From NCBI GenBank assembly GCA_036379355.1, contig DASVGV010000139.1:1-44298 (forward strand): DNA of 44,298 nucleotides, read 5' to 3'. Positions within the stretch are counted from its first letter, which is position 1. Each line of letters starts with the position of its first letter. Positions 7,064-15,640 of the stretch are shown here, one piece after another. The notes below the pieces were generated by a model. That model had not been told where the DNA came from, ran no database searches, and saw only the letters and a program-made list of their open reading frames with translations. Both the position numbers and the translations under genes were made by a program. This DNA is from CAJCIY01 sp036379355 (GTDB lineage: Bacteria > Actinomycetota > Actinomycetes > Mycobacteriales > CAJCIY01).

Positions 7064-8059
7064 ATGAGAGACGCCGTCCGGCTGGCCGCGGTCCAGGCAA
7101 CGCCCGCGTTCCTCGACCTGGACGCAACCGTCACCAAGACGGTGTCGCTCATCGAGGAGGCAGCGGACTCCGGCGCGCAGGTCATCGCGTTCGGTGAGAC
7201 CTGGATTCCCGGCTATCCCCTGTGGATGTTCCTGACGCCGTCGTTCGACCGAGGGCGGTCCAAGCGGGCGTTCGCGCGGCTGCAGGCCAACTCCGTGGAG
7301 GTCCCGAGTCCCGCGACCGACCGGTTGTGCGCGGCTGCGCGGCGGGCGCGGGCGTTCGTCGTCGTCGGGATGAACGAGCGCGATGCGCGCTATTCGGGCG
7401 GCACCTTGTTCAACGCCCAGATGTTCATCTCGCCCGACGGCGAGATCGTGGGCGTGCGTCGCAAGCTCATGCCCACCAACGCCGAGCGCACCATCTGGGG
7501 ACGCGGCGACGGGTCCGACCTGCAGGTCCACACCACGAACGTGGGCCGGATCGGCGCGTCGATCTGCTGGGAGCACTGGATGCCGCTCACCCGCTTTGCG
7601 ATGCATGCCAAGGGTGAGCAGATTCACGTCGCCGCCTGGCCGATGATGCCGGAGACCCACCACCTCGCCTCGCGGCACTATGCCTTCGAAGGCCGCTGCT
7701 TCGTGATCTGCGTCGGGACGTACCTGCGACTGTCGGACGTGCCGGACGACTTCGAGCTCAAGAGCGCCCTCGCGGACTCGGTACGCGTCGCCGCAGACGA
7801 CCCGGAGCTGTTGGCCGGCGGGTCGGGAGTCATCGCGCCCGACGGCAGCTGGCTCGCCGGGCCCGTCGCGGGATGCGAGCAGATCGTGTACGGCGACGCC
7901 GACCTCGCCCTCATCGCGGGCGAGCAGCAGTTCTTCGACGCCGCCGGGCACTACAACCGGCCGGACATCTTCTCGCTGAGCGTCGACAACCGTCCCCGCG
8001 ACCCGATCTCCTGGTCCACCGACGACGCCGCCAAGGACGCGCACACGTCTCCCGGCTGA
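7064..8059 (+). CDS. Carbon-nitrogen hydrolase, aliphatic nitrilase-like
   Basis: This 331-residue protein of the nitrilase superfamily has the full catalytic triad: E45 (FGETWIPGYP), K134 (VRRKLMPTNAERTIWGRGDG) and C168 (SICWEHWMP). The CWEHW context is the one seen in true nitrilases and cyanide hydratases rather than in amidases, so hydrolysis of an organic nitrile to an acid and ammonia is the best guess; the substrate is unknown. The ATG at 7064 lies 26 nt after the CMD stop and in the same direction, so the genes may be cotranscribed. The long open frame extending upstream of the ATG overlaps the CMD gene and is not coding. Confidence 0.92.
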   Translation: MRDAVRLAAVQATPAFLDLDATVTKTVSLIEEAADSGAQVIAFGETWIPGYPLWMFLTPSFDRGRSKRAFARLQANSVEVPSPATDRLCAAARRARAFVVVGMNERDARYSGGTLFNAQMFISPDGEIVGVRRKLMPTNAERTIWGRGDGSDLQVHTTNVGRIGASICWEHWMPLTRFAMHAKGEQIHVAAWPMMPETHHLASRHYAFEGRCFVICVGTYLRLSDVPDDFELKSALADSVRVAADDPELLAGGSGVIAPDGSWLAGPVAGCEQIVYGDADLALIAGEQQFFDAAGHYNRPDIFSLSVDNRPRDPISWSTDDAAKDAHTSPG

Positions 8060-8131
8060 TCAGGGTCGGCGTCGGCCAACTCGCCGCGACCCGGGCGGAG
8101 GCCGGGCCGCTCGGCGGTCGTACCGTGACCC

Positions 8132-9361
8132 ATGACCGCTTCGACGACCGAAGCCGGCCTCGCGGACGTCCGGGTGGCTCTCGACGACCCGGCGTCGTTC
8201 GCGACCGGCCACCCCTTCGACCAGTACCGCTGGCTGCGCGCGGAGCATCCCGTCTGGTTCCATCCGGAGGCTGACGGACCCGGTTTCTGGGCGGTGACGC
8301 GGTACGCCGACGTCGTCGCCGTCGGCCGCGACGCGGCGACGTACTCGTCGTGGCTGGGCGGCGTCATGATCGCGGACGCGCCACCAGAAGCGCTGGCCGC
8401 GTCGCGCCTGATGATGCTGTACCAGGACCCGCCCGAGCACACGCGCTACCGGCGGCTGGTGTCGCGGCACTTCACACCGCGAGCGGTGGCGCTCTGGCAG
8501 GAGCGGATCGAGGCGCTCGCGGCCTCGATCGTCGACCGGGTGGCAGCGCGCGGGGAGTGCGACCTGGTCGCCGACGTCGCCGGCGAGATGCCGTCTCTCG
8601 TGGTGGCCGCGCTCATGGGCATCTCCGACGATGAGGGGCGGCGTCTGTACCACCTGACCGAGATCATGCATTCGGCCGACCCGGGCCTCAGCGTCGAGGA
8701 GCGGCTCGCGGCGATCGTCGAGATGCACGCGACGGCGTCGGCCACGGCGGCGCGCAAGCGGCAGGAACCTGGCGACGACCTCATGACGGCTCTCGTCACC
8801 GCCGATCTCGACGGTGAGAAGCTGACCGACGACGAGCTGAACTGGTTCTTCCTGCTGCTGGTGAACGCGGGCGGCGACACCACGCGCAACCTGATCGCAG
8901 GCGGGGTGCAGGCGCTGCTGGAGCACCCGGACCAGCTCGCCGCCCTGCGCGCCGACCCCGACGGCCTGCTGCCGACGGCCGTCGAGGAGCTGCTGCGCTG
9001 GGTCAGTCCGGTGGTGCACATGCGCCGGACGGCGACGGCCGACACGGTGCTGGCGGGCCAGCCTGTCGCGGCGGGCGACAAGGTGGTCGTCTTCTACGGC
9101 TCGGCGAACCGCGACGAGCGGGTGTTCACCGAGCCGGATCGCTTCGACCTCACCCGTGCGCCGAACCCGCACGTGGCCTTCGGTGGCGGCGGCCCGCACT
9201 TCTGCCTGGGGTCGTACTTCGCCCGCCTCGAGACCTCCGCGATCCTGCGGCAGATCGTGACCCGGCTGGACGGCCTCGCACCCGCCGGTCCCGCTCCGAG
9301 ACTGCCGTCGACGTTCGTCTGCGGACCCAAGTCGTTCCCCGTCACCTTCGCCGCCTCGTAG
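8132..9361 (+). CDS. Cytochrome P450
   Basis: This 409-residue soluble bacterial P450 has its haem-thiolate cysteine at C358 in FGGGGPHFCLG, the K-helix E286-L-L-R289, and the oxygen-activating I-helix AGGDTT (246-251). The overall pattern (HMRRTA, VVVFYGSANRD, CLGSYFARLE) recalls actinobacterial CYP125/CYP142-like steroid or terpene hydroxylases, but the substrate cannot be assigned. No ferredoxin or reductase gene is adjacent, so electrons must come from partners elsewhere. It is 72 nt after the nitrilase gene on the same strand. Confidence 0.94.
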   Translation: MTASTTEAGLADVRVALDDPASFATGHPFDQYRWLRAEHPVWFHPEADGPGFWAVTRYADVVAVGRDAATYSSWLGGVMIADAPPEALAASRLMMLYQDPPEHTRYRRLVSRHFTPRAVALWQERIEALAASIVDRVAARGECDLVADVAGEMPSLVVAALMGISDDEGRRLYHLTEIMHSADPGLSVEERLAAIVEMHATASATAARKRQEPGDDLMTALVTADLDGEKLTDDELNWFFLLLVNAGGDTTRNLIAGGVQALLEHPDQLAALRADPDGLLPTAVEELLRWVSPVVHMRRTATADTVLAGQPVAAGDKVVVFYGSANRDERVFTEPDRFDLTRAPNPHVAFGGGGPHFCLGSYFARLETSAILRQIVTRLDGLAPAGPAPRLPSTFVCGPKSFPVTFAAS

Positions 9362-9386
9362 CCGACCCGTACGGCCGGCGCGGCCG

Positions 9387-9605
9387 TCAGTGCCGCGAGC
9401 GCCAGGACAGCGCCGGCTCGTCTCCCGGGACGCCCCAGTTGGCAACCCGGTCGATGATGACCGGCATCAGGACCGCCAGCGCCGAGCCCGCGAGCAGGAA
9501 CGCGATCGGCCCGCCCTCGTCGACTCCCGCCCAGAACGTGCACGCGGCGGCAACACCACCCAGGACGAACAGCAGTCCCAGCACGTACAAGGTCTTGTCG
9601 AACAT
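9387..9605 (-). CDS. Small two-helix membrane protein, unknown function
   Basis: This is a 72-residue protein starting MFDKTLYVLGLLFVLGG, with two predicted transmembrane helices (about 5-22 and 32-52), a short acidic loop (DEGG) between them and a charged C-terminal tail. The ATG at 9605 is preceded by GGGAGG at good spacing, which decides it over a 25-residue upstream extension. It converges on the P450 gene and is divergent from the esterase-like gene. I do not recognise the family. Confidence 0.65.
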   Translation of the reverse strand: MFDKTLYVLGLLFVLGGVAAACTFWAGVDEGGPIAFLLAGSALAVLMPVIIDRVANWGVPGDEPALSWRSRH

Positions 9606-9820
9606 GGCGTCCTCCCACCTCGCGGATCCCCGGCGATGGTCCCCTCGACCGACGCCGACCATTGTCGACATTCCCTGCAAACACTGCGCTGTCGCGTGGG
9701 GCGACGTGGACCTCGACCATCATAGTGATTGCCCTTCCGGGGGCGAGGCCCGCGCTGCGTCTCCCCGCCCTCCGCGCCGCTGGGTACGGTCGGCCTGCCG
9801 ATCCAGCCGGAGGTGCCGCG

Positions 9821-10720
9821 ATGCCGAACGAGACCGCCGTCGAGTCGAAGACCGGGCGCAAGTACTTCCTGGACTTCCCGCGGGAGCCCGGCGCCGGGCT
9901 GACGTTCCTGCTGAACCTTCACGGCGGTGGGTCGGTTGGCATGTGGCAGCGGCGATACTTCCCCGCGCACGTTCACGTCGACGACTATCGGCTGGTGGTC
10001 GCCACACCCAGCGCCGCCACCAAGGAGCCGTTCCGGCACTGGGACCGCGAGGCCGACGACGAACACCTGCGCGCCGTCGTCGGCCAGGTGTGCGATCGGT
10101 TCGGCCCGGACAACATCCGCGCCTGCTGGCTGGTCGGGCACTCCCAGGGAGGAATGACCGCGAACCGTCTGCTGCACGACCCGTTCTTCGCCGACCGGGT
10201 CGACGGGTGGCTGAGCCTGTCCGGCGGACGGATCGGCTCCGCCCCACTGGTCGAGGGCTTCGGACCACCCCGCACGCCGGAGCAGCAGGAAGCCATGGCC
10301 CGCATGCGTGGCCGGTTCCCCGCGCCGACGATGCCGGAGGCGGACTTCTCGTTCATCTACGCAACAGGCGAGTACGAGATCAGCGAGCTGCCCGAGACCT
10401 CTCCCTGGGCGGAGAAGTACGGCGCCGGACCGCGGGTGCGACGGCCCGACGTCGTCGACACCGAGGGCGGGAAGGTGCACGACACCCGGTGGGGTGACCG
10501 CTCGACGCCCAGCTGGGGCCGCGAGCCGGGACCGGGGACGGCAGAGATCTACGTCTACCCCGGCGGCCGCGACGGCCGGCTGATCGCCGATGTCGTACGC
10601 CGCGGCAAGGGCCACACCGAGGGCCTGGAGCCGCACATCACCGAGGAGCTGATCACGATGATGATCGGGGCTCCGGGCGGCAAGCTCGCCGCACTCCACG
10701 CCGACCGGACTGTCCCGTGA
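9821..10720 (+). CDS. Alpha/beta hydrolase (esterase or polyhydroxybutyrate-depolymerase-like)
   Basis: This 299-residue protein has an alpha/beta hydrolase fold with the oxyanion-hole segment LNLHGGGSVG (31-40) and nucleophile S108 in GHSQGG. The TGEYEIS and KGHTEG regions probably supply the acid and the catalytic histidine. The layout resembles LpqC/PHB-depolymerase-like esterases. No signal peptide is seen, so it should be cytoplasmic. The ATG at 9821 has CCGGAGG 7 nt upstream; longer frames back to 9662 cross the divergent promoter region and are unsupported. The substrate is unknown. Confidence 0.85.
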   Translation: MPNETAVESKTGRKYFLDFPREPGAGLTFLLNLHGGGSVGMWQRRYFPAHVHVDDYRLVVATPSAATKEPFRHWDREADDEHLRAVVGQVCDRFGPDNIRACWLVGHSQGGMTANRLLHDPFFADRVDGWLSLSGGRIGSAPLVEGFGPPRTPEQQEAMARMRGRFPAPTMPEADFSFIYATGEYEISELPETSPWAEKYGAGPRVRRPDVVDTEGGKVHDTRWGDRSTPSWGREPGPGTAEIYVYPGGRDGRLIADVVRRGKGHTEGLEPHITEELITMMIGAPGGKLAALHADRTVP

Positions 10721-10742
10721 AAGCTCTCTGACGCTTGAGGAG

Positions 10743-10815
10743 CTCCCGCGGCTGGACTTGAACCAGCAACCCTGCGATTAACAGTCGCATGCTCTGCCAA
10801 TTGAGCTACGCGGGA
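10743..10815 (-). tRNA. tRNA-Asn (anticodon GUU)
   Basis: The minus strand forms a 73-nt cloverleaf. The acceptor TCCCGCG (10809-10815) pairs with CGCGGGA (10744-10750), the discriminator is G, the D arm reads GCTCAATTGGCAGAGC, the anticodon loop CTGTTAA gives GUU, and the T loop is TTCAAGT. CCA is not encoded. Confidence 0.97.
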
Positions 10816-10920
10816 TCACCCGGCCGCCCCCCGGACGTTCTGCCCGCAGCGCGCCGAGAGAGACTATCGCACCGTGGCCTTCCGGCCGCCTGGTCCCGCA
10901 GCGATCCGAGGAGCCCCGCG

Positions 10921-11106
10921 ATGAAGCGCACGATCTTCCTGGTGGGGTTCTGCCTCGGGTACGTCGTGGGCGCGCGGGCCGGCCGTGACCGGTACGAGCA
11001 GCTCGCCCGGGCCGCCCGGCAGCTCGCCGAGCGGCCCGAGGTCCAGTCGGTCGCCGGTCTCGCGGCCGCATCCGCGTCCCGGGTCCTCCGGGGCCCGCGA
11101 GCTTGA
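10921..11106 (+). CDS. YtxH-like small membrane protein
   Basis: A 61-residue peptide with one N-terminal hydrophobic segment (IFLVGFCLGYVVGARAG, about 4-20) is followed by a basic amphipathic helix (RDRYEQLARAARQLAERP). This layout matches actinobacterial YtxH-like proteins, often found beside tRNA genes or regulators. The ATG follows CGAGGAG at suitable spacing. The stop overlaps the next gene's TTG start by 3 nt. Function is unknown. Confidence 0.7.
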   Translation: MKRTIFLVGFCLGYVVGARAGRDRYEQLARAARQLAERPEVQSVAGLAAASASRVLRGPRA

Positions 11107-11441
11107 GCGACGAGGCGCTGTTCGACCTGCTCGACACGCTCGCCCGCCGGTACGCACTCGCCGCGGTCTGGGAGCTGCGGGGCGCGCCGCACGCGTTCGG
11201 CGCGCTGGCCGGCGCCCTCGGCGCGCCGGCCAGCGTGCTGACCCAGCGGCTGCGCGAGCTGCGCGAGGCCGGCCTCGTCGAGGTCGACGAGGCCGGCGAC
11301 TACCGCCTCACCGCCCACGGCCGCCGGCTGCAAGGGCACCTCGAGCCGCTGGCGTCGTACGCCGAGCAGTGGGCCGCGCTGTCCCCGCGGCAGCGGACGC
11401 CACGCGGGTCGGCCGATCGCGGACGCGGCGAGAGCGCCTGA
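11103..11441 (+). CDS. HxlR-type winged-helix transcriptional regulator
   Basis: This 112-residue one-domain MarR/HxlR-like regulator contains a winged helix: FGALAGALGAPASVLTQRLRELREAGLV is the recognition region, followed by the wing and a C-terminal helix (HGRRLQGHLEPLASYAEQW) for dimerisation. There is no obvious N-terminal redox cysteine as in some HxlR proteins. The start is TTG at 11103, which overlaps the preceding stop, so the pair is probably translationally coupled. It converges on the gene downstream of dnaG with a 1-nt gap. Confidence 0.82.
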   Translation: MSDEALFDLLDTLARRYALAAVWELRGAPHAFGALAGALGAPASVLTQRLRELREAGLVEVDEAGDYRLTAHGRRLQGHLEPLASYAEQWAALSPRQRTPRGSADRGRGESA

Positions 11442-11442
11442 A

Positions 11443-11925
11443 CTACGCCCCGAGTTCGGCGCGGATCGCGTCGCGGGCCCGCTCGGCCCGGTCCCACAGC
11501 GCCTCGTCCGGCTCGAGGCCCACATCGAACTGGAGCCGCCAGTCGATCTCCTCGCCGCTGCGGCGGGCCACGACGGTGACTCCCCGGCCGTCCGCCAGCA
11601 GCGGAACACGGCGCGAGTGCAGCACCGACCCCTCGACCTGCGCCTTCACCACAGCGGGCAGGTCGCGGGGGTCGCGCAACGGCACCTCGCGGTCGTCACC
11701 GTCGATGCCGCGGATCGTCAGGACGTCGGCCGCGAGCGACACGTGGTCGATCTCCACCCACGCCAGCCGCTCGCCGTACCCCCACAGGCCCCGCGTGGTG
11801 GCGACGAGCGGATCTCCTCCCGTGTCGTACCCCCAGGACAGCAGCTGCTCGTCCGCCGGCACGATCGCCCGGACGTCGGCGGGCGGGCGCGCCGACGCGA
11901 ACCGGCGGCGGAGCCGCTCGAGCAT
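11443..11925 (-). CDS. Conserved hypothetical protein coupled to dnaG
   Basis: This 160-residue protein has no recognised catalytic motif. The predicted core alternates beta strands (LLSWGYDTGGDPLVATTRGLW, WVEIDHVSLAADVLTIRGID) and ends with a helix (LWDRAERARDAIRAELG), giving a PH-like or split-barrel impression that I cannot confirm. Its ATG overlaps the dnaG stop in a TGATG junction (11923-11927), so it is translated by reinitiation after primase. Confidence 0.75.
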   Translation of the reverse strand: MLERLRRRFASARPPADVRAIVPADEQLLSWGYDTGGDPLVATTRGLWGYGERLAWVEIDHVSLAADVLTIRGIDGDDREVPLRDPRDLPAVVKAQVEGSVLHSRRVPLLADGRGVTVVARRSGEEIDWRLQFDVGLEPDEALWDRAERARDAIRAELGA

Positions 11926-13760
11926 CAGGCGCCGCCCGACGTGATCTCCCGCAGCTCGCGCTTGCGCGTCTCGAGCGCGATCACCTCGGAGAACTGCTTG
12001 AGGTACGTCGGCTCGGACGGGTCGGTGCGCTGAAGCCGGCCCTTCTGCTCGACCAGGTGCCGGGTGACGGTGATCTCCTCGACCTGCGCGAGCACCCGGG
12101 CGGCGTACGCGTCCGCCTCCCCCTCGAACAGCAGCGGTTCGACGGCGAGCCCGCCGATGAGCGATCGGACCGTCTCGTCCGTGGTCTCCGCCGTCACCGC
12201 CTCGACCCACGCCGGCCCGCCGGGCGTCGCCGGTACGCCACCGGCTTCGTTGATCGCCTCCCGCACCGTGCGGTGACCGGGGGCACCGAACATGTCGGGG
12301 GTCAGCGCGTCGAACCCGCTGGCGACGAGCGCCGGCCACTGCAGCGCCAGCTTCAGCGCCTCCCGCTCGATGAGCCGGTGCGCGCGCTGGTCCGGCGTCT
12401 CACCGTCCGCGGGCCGCCGACTCGCCGCGACCGGCGCCGGCTCGCCGACCTGCGCGGCGACGCGCGCGGCCACCGCCTCGACCTCCATGCCCAGCCAGCC
12501 GGCGACCTGGCGGGCGTACTCCGGACGCAGCGCCCGATCCCGGATCCGGGCCAGGACGGGCACCGAGGCGTCCAGCGCCGCGACCCGCCCGTCGGGGGTG
12601 TCCAAGTCATAGCGGTCGATGGTCGTCCGCAGGACGAACGTGAACAGCGGAACCCGGGAGGCGACGAGGTCACGAACCGCCGCGTCGCCCTGGTCGAGCC
12701 GCAGCTCGCACGGGTCCATGCCGCCAGGCGTCACCGCCACGAACGTCTGGCGGACGAAGTGCTGGTCGAGCGCGAAGGACTTCAGGGCGGCGTTCTGCCC
12801 GGCGGCGTCACCGTCGAAGGTGAAGATCACCTCGCCCGGCATCGCCTCCTGGTCGGACAGCACCCCGCGCAGGACGTCGGCGTGCTCGGCGCCGAACGCC
12901 GTCCCGCACGTGGCCACCGCAGTAGGCACGCCGGCCAGATGCGCGGCCATCACGTCGGTGTAGCCCTCGACGATCACGACCTGGTGCCGCAGCGCGATCT
13001 CCTTGCGCGCCAGGTCGAGGCCGTACAGCACCGCGCTCTTCTTGTAGAGCGGCGTCTCGCCGGTGTTGAGGTACTTCGGCCCCTGGTCGTCGTCACGCAG
13101 CCGCCGCGCCCCGAACCCGATCGTCTGCCCGGCCCGCGACCGGATCGGCCACAGCAGGCGCCCCCGGAAGACGTCGTACGGTCCGTTTCGGCCCTGACGG
13201 GCGAGCCCGCCGACCATCAGCTCCTTGTCACGGAATCCCTTGTGGCGCAGGTGGTTCGTCAGAGCGTCCCACGACTGCGGGGCGTACCCGACACCGAACC
13301 GGTCCCACGCCGCCGCGTCGAACCCACGGGCAGCCAGGAACTCGCGCGCACCGGCTGCCTCCGCGCCCGCCAGCTGCTCGCGGAAGAACACCTCGGCGGC
13401 GGCGTGCGCGGAAAGGAGGCGGTCGCGCTCGCTGCGCCGGACCGCGTCGGCCCCGCCTTGCTCGAACGTCAGGGCCACCCCGGCGCGCGGGGCCAGCCGC
13501 TCCACCGCTTCCGGGAACGAGAGCGCGTCGACCTCCATGAGGAACGAGAAGACGTCGCCGGACTTGCCGCAGCCGAAGCAGTGGTAGCGGCCGATCTCTG
13601 GCCGCACCGTGAACGACGGCGTCTTCTCGTCGTGGAACGGGCACAGGCCCTTGAGCGTGCCGCTGCCGGCGCGGCGCAGCGGCACCGTCTCGCCGATCAC
13701 GTCGTCGATGCGCAGCCGGTCGCGGATCAGCGCCACATCGGCGTCACTGATCCTCGGCAC
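11925..13760 (-). CDS. dnaG: DNA primase
   Basis: Synthesises RNA primers at the replication fork. The 611-residue protein has an N-terminal CHC2 zinc finger (C40, H43, C61, C64), the primase core, and the TOPRIM domain with E265 (VIVEGYTDVM) and D316/D318 (FTFDGDAAG), followed by a C-terminal helicase-binding region. The start is GTG at 13760 and the protein begins MPRISDADVALI as in other actinobacterial primases. The stop is fused to the next gene's start, and dgt lies 42 nt upstream on the same strand, the usual actinobacterial dgt-dnaG order. Confidence 0.98.
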   Translation of the reverse strand: MPRISDADVALIRDRLRIDDVIGETVPLRRAGSGTLKGLCPFHDEKTPSFTVRPEIGRYHCFGCGKSGDVFSFLMEVDALSFPEAVERLAPRAGVALTFEQGGADAVRRSERDRLLSAHAAAEVFFREQLAGAEAAGAREFLAARGFDAAAWDRFGVGYAPQSWDALTNHLRHKGFRDKELMVGGLARQGRNGPYDVFRGRLLWPIRSRAGQTIGFGARRLRDDDQGPKYLNTGETPLYKKSAVLYGLDLARKEIALRHQVVIVEGYTDVMAAHLAGVPTAVATCGTAFGAEHADVLRGVLSDQEAMPGEVIFTFDGDAAGQNAALKSFALDQHFVRQTFVAVTPGGMDPCELRLDQGDAAVRDLVASRVPLFTFVLRTTIDRYDLDTPDGRVAALDASVPVLARIRDRALRPEYARQVAGWLGMEVEAVAARVAAQVGEPAPVAASRRPADGETPDQRAHRLIEREALKLALQWPALVASGFDALTPDMFGAPGHRTVREAINEAGGVPATPGGPAWVEAVTAETTDETVRSLIGGLAVEPLLFEGEADAYAARVLAQVEEITVTRHLVEQKGRLQRTDPSEPTYLKQFSEVIALETRKRELREITSGGA

Positions 13761-13802
13761 GACGAAACCTTCCCGGTCGGGGCGCTGTCAGGGGGAAGGT
13801 CC

Positions 13803-14999
13803 TCAGCGTATCCGGGCGAGCAGACTCTCGGCGCTGGCGTCTGTGAGCATCGCGATCTGGTCGACCACCACCCGCAGCCTCCCGGCGTCGGTGCCGGCCG
13901 CGTCCCACGCCGGGCGCAGCAGGGGGTCCAGGTCGGTCCCGTCCCGGTCCAGCAGCCGCTCGGCGAGCAGGTGCAACGTCGCCCGCTGCCGCTCCTGCTG
14001 GGCCACCCGGACCGGCTCCCGCATGACGAGGTCGAGAGCGACCGCCTTGAGCAGCGCCGACTGCACCCGCACCACGTCCGGGACGACGAGGTCAGCGGCG
14101 TACCGGGTCAGGGGTCCGACGCCCGCGACGGCTCGGGTGGCGTGGATCGCCGCGGAGCAGAAGCGGCCGATCAGCTCCGAGGTCATCCGCTTCAGGGCCG
14201 CGGTGTCCGCCGGACCGCCGTCGTACGAGCGCACCCACCAGGGCTCGGCGACCAGCGCGGTCCAGGCGGCGCGCAGGATGTCGACGTCGAGGCCGGGGAG
14301 GTACGCGCCTGCGGCTGCGACCACGATCGCGTCTACGTCGAGGGACGCCGGGTCGATCGTGCGCGCGTGCACCCCGTCCTCGTAGTCGTGCACCGAGTAG
14401 GCCACGTCGTCGGCCCAGTCCATGACCTGTGTCTCGATCGGCCGCCGGTCCTCACCCGCGCCGCCGCGAAACCAGTCGAAGACGGGCCGGTCGTCGTCGT
14501 AGACGCCGAACTTGCGGCTGTCCGGCCGCCGAGACCAGGGGTACTTGCACGCGGCGTCGAGCGTGGCCCGCGTGAGGTTGAGCCCAGCGCCCTCGACCTT
14601 CACCTCGAGCCGGGTCAGCAGACGCAGCGACTGCGCGTTGCCCTCGAAGCCCCCTGCGGCGGAGGCGATCTCGTCGAGCGCCTGCTCGCCGTTGTGCCCG
14701 AACGGCGGGTGCCCCAGGTCGTGCGCGAGGCACGCGGCATCGACGAGGTCGGGATCCGCGCCGAGCGCAGCGCCCATCTCGCGGCCGATCTGGGCGCACT
14801 CGAGCGAGTGCGTGAGCCGGGTACGGGGGAAGTCGTCCTCCCCCGCGACGACCACCTGGGTCTTTCCCGCCAGCCGGCGCAGGGCGGCGGCGTGCAGGAC
14901 GCGCGCGCGGTCGCGCTGGAACGGGCTGCGCCCGGTGGTCACGGCCTTCGGCGGCTCGGGCGCCCACCGCGCGACGTCGTGCTCTGCGTACCCGGTCAC
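13803..14999 (-). CDS. dgt: dGTPase-like dNTP triphosphohydrolase (HD domain)
   Basis: This 398-residue HD-superfamily enzyme removes triphosphate from dGTP and related dNTPs. The metal-binding HD site is complete: H64 in RTRLTHSLE, H93-D94 in CLAHDLGHPPFGHNGE, and the downstream aspartate in MDWADDVAYSVHD. The start GTG 14999 overlaps the YdcF-like stop by 4 nt, so the two are coupled. It lies directly upstream of dnaG. Longer frames upstream of the GTG run antisense-like through the YdcF gene and were discarded. Confidence 0.95.
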   Translation of the reverse strand: MTGYAEHDVARWAPEPPKAVTTGRSPFQRDRARVLHAAALRRLAGKTQVVVAGEDDFPRTRLTHSLECAQIGREMGAALGADPDLVDAACLAHDLGHPPFGHNGEQALDEIASAAGGFEGNAQSLRLLTRLEVKVEGAGLNLTRATLDAACKYPWSRRPDSRKFGVYDDDRPVFDWFRGGAGEDRRPIETQVMDWADDVAYSVHDYEDGVHARTIDPASLDVDAIVVAAAGAYLPGLDVDILRAAWTALVAEPWWVRSYDGGPADTAALKRMTSELIGRFCSAAIHATRAVAGVGPLTRYAADLVVPDVVRVQSALLKAVALDLVMREPVRVAQQERQRATLHLLAERLLDRDGTDLDPLLRPAWDAAGTDAGRLRVVVDQIAMLTDASAESLLARIR

Positions 15000-15622
15000 G
15001 GGTGCCCGGCCCGGAAGTAGAGGTAGGCGACGGTCTCGCGCAGGACGTAGTGCAGCTCGGTCAGCCGGCCGTGCGAGGCGGGACCGGTGTGCGTCGGGGA
15101 CGTCGTCGCGGCGAAGCCCAGGTAGCCGGCCATGGCCCGCGACCGCAGCTCGTGCCACGGGTCGCTGACCAGGACGAGCGAGTGCCAGCCCCGCCGGTCG
15201 AGCACCGGCTTGGCGGCCTGGAGCGAGTTGTACGTGTCGGTGCCGGACGGCACGGCCACGACCTGCGCGGGCGGGATGCCGTGCTGCTCGAGGTACGACC
15301 GCCCCGTACCGGCCTCGGTGAACTGGTCGCCGGGGCGCTTGCCGCCGACGGTGACGACGACCGGCGCCACGCGCTGCCGCCACAGCACCAGCGCGTGGTC
15401 GAGCCGCGCGGCCAGCGTTGCGGACGGACGGCCGTCGTACTGCGCCGCGCCGAGCACCAGGATCGCGTCGGAGGGTGGCCGGTGGTCCTCGCGGCCGACC
15501 TGCCAGACGCGTACGGCGGTCACCACGAACAGCACGACCGCGAGCAGGACCAGACCGGCGAGGCCGATCGCGATCCGCCGGGGCCACCGTCCCCGCGGGC
15601 GCGGGGCACGGGACCGGAGCAC
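14996..15622 (-). CDS. YdcF/SanA-like DUF218 membrane protein
   Basis: This 208-residue protein has a basic N-terminus, one transmembrane helix (about 16-37) and an extracytoplasmic DUF218 domain containing ILVLGAAQYDGRPS, TVGGKRPGDQFTEA and LVSDPWHELRSRAMA. The family is tied to envelope functions, but no reaction is established. GTG start; the stop overlaps the start of dgt by 4 nt. Confidence 0.88.
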   Translation of the reverse strand: MLRSRAPRPRGRWPRRIAIGLAGLVLLAVVLFVVTAVRVWQVGREDHRPPSDAILVLGAAQYDGRPSATLAARLDHALVLWRQRVAPVVVTVGGKRPGDQFTEAGTGRSYLEQHGIPPAQVVAVPSGTDTYNSLQAAKPVLDRRGWHSLVLVSDPWHELRSRAMAGYLGFAATTSPTHTGPASHGRLTELHYVLRETVAYLYFRAGHP

Positions 15623-15640
15623 GCCGACGACGTTAGTGCG

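Noticed and set aside
14996..14999. Possible frameshift at the dgt/YdcF joint
   Set aside because: It is a standard 4-nt stop/start overlap, seen at many joints in the window.
12057..15020. 987-codon open frame on the plus strand across dnaG and dgt
   Set aside because: It is antisense to well-conserved genes and reflects high GC with few stop codons. The same applies to long antisense frames over the GGDEF-EAL gene, ppdK and lepA.
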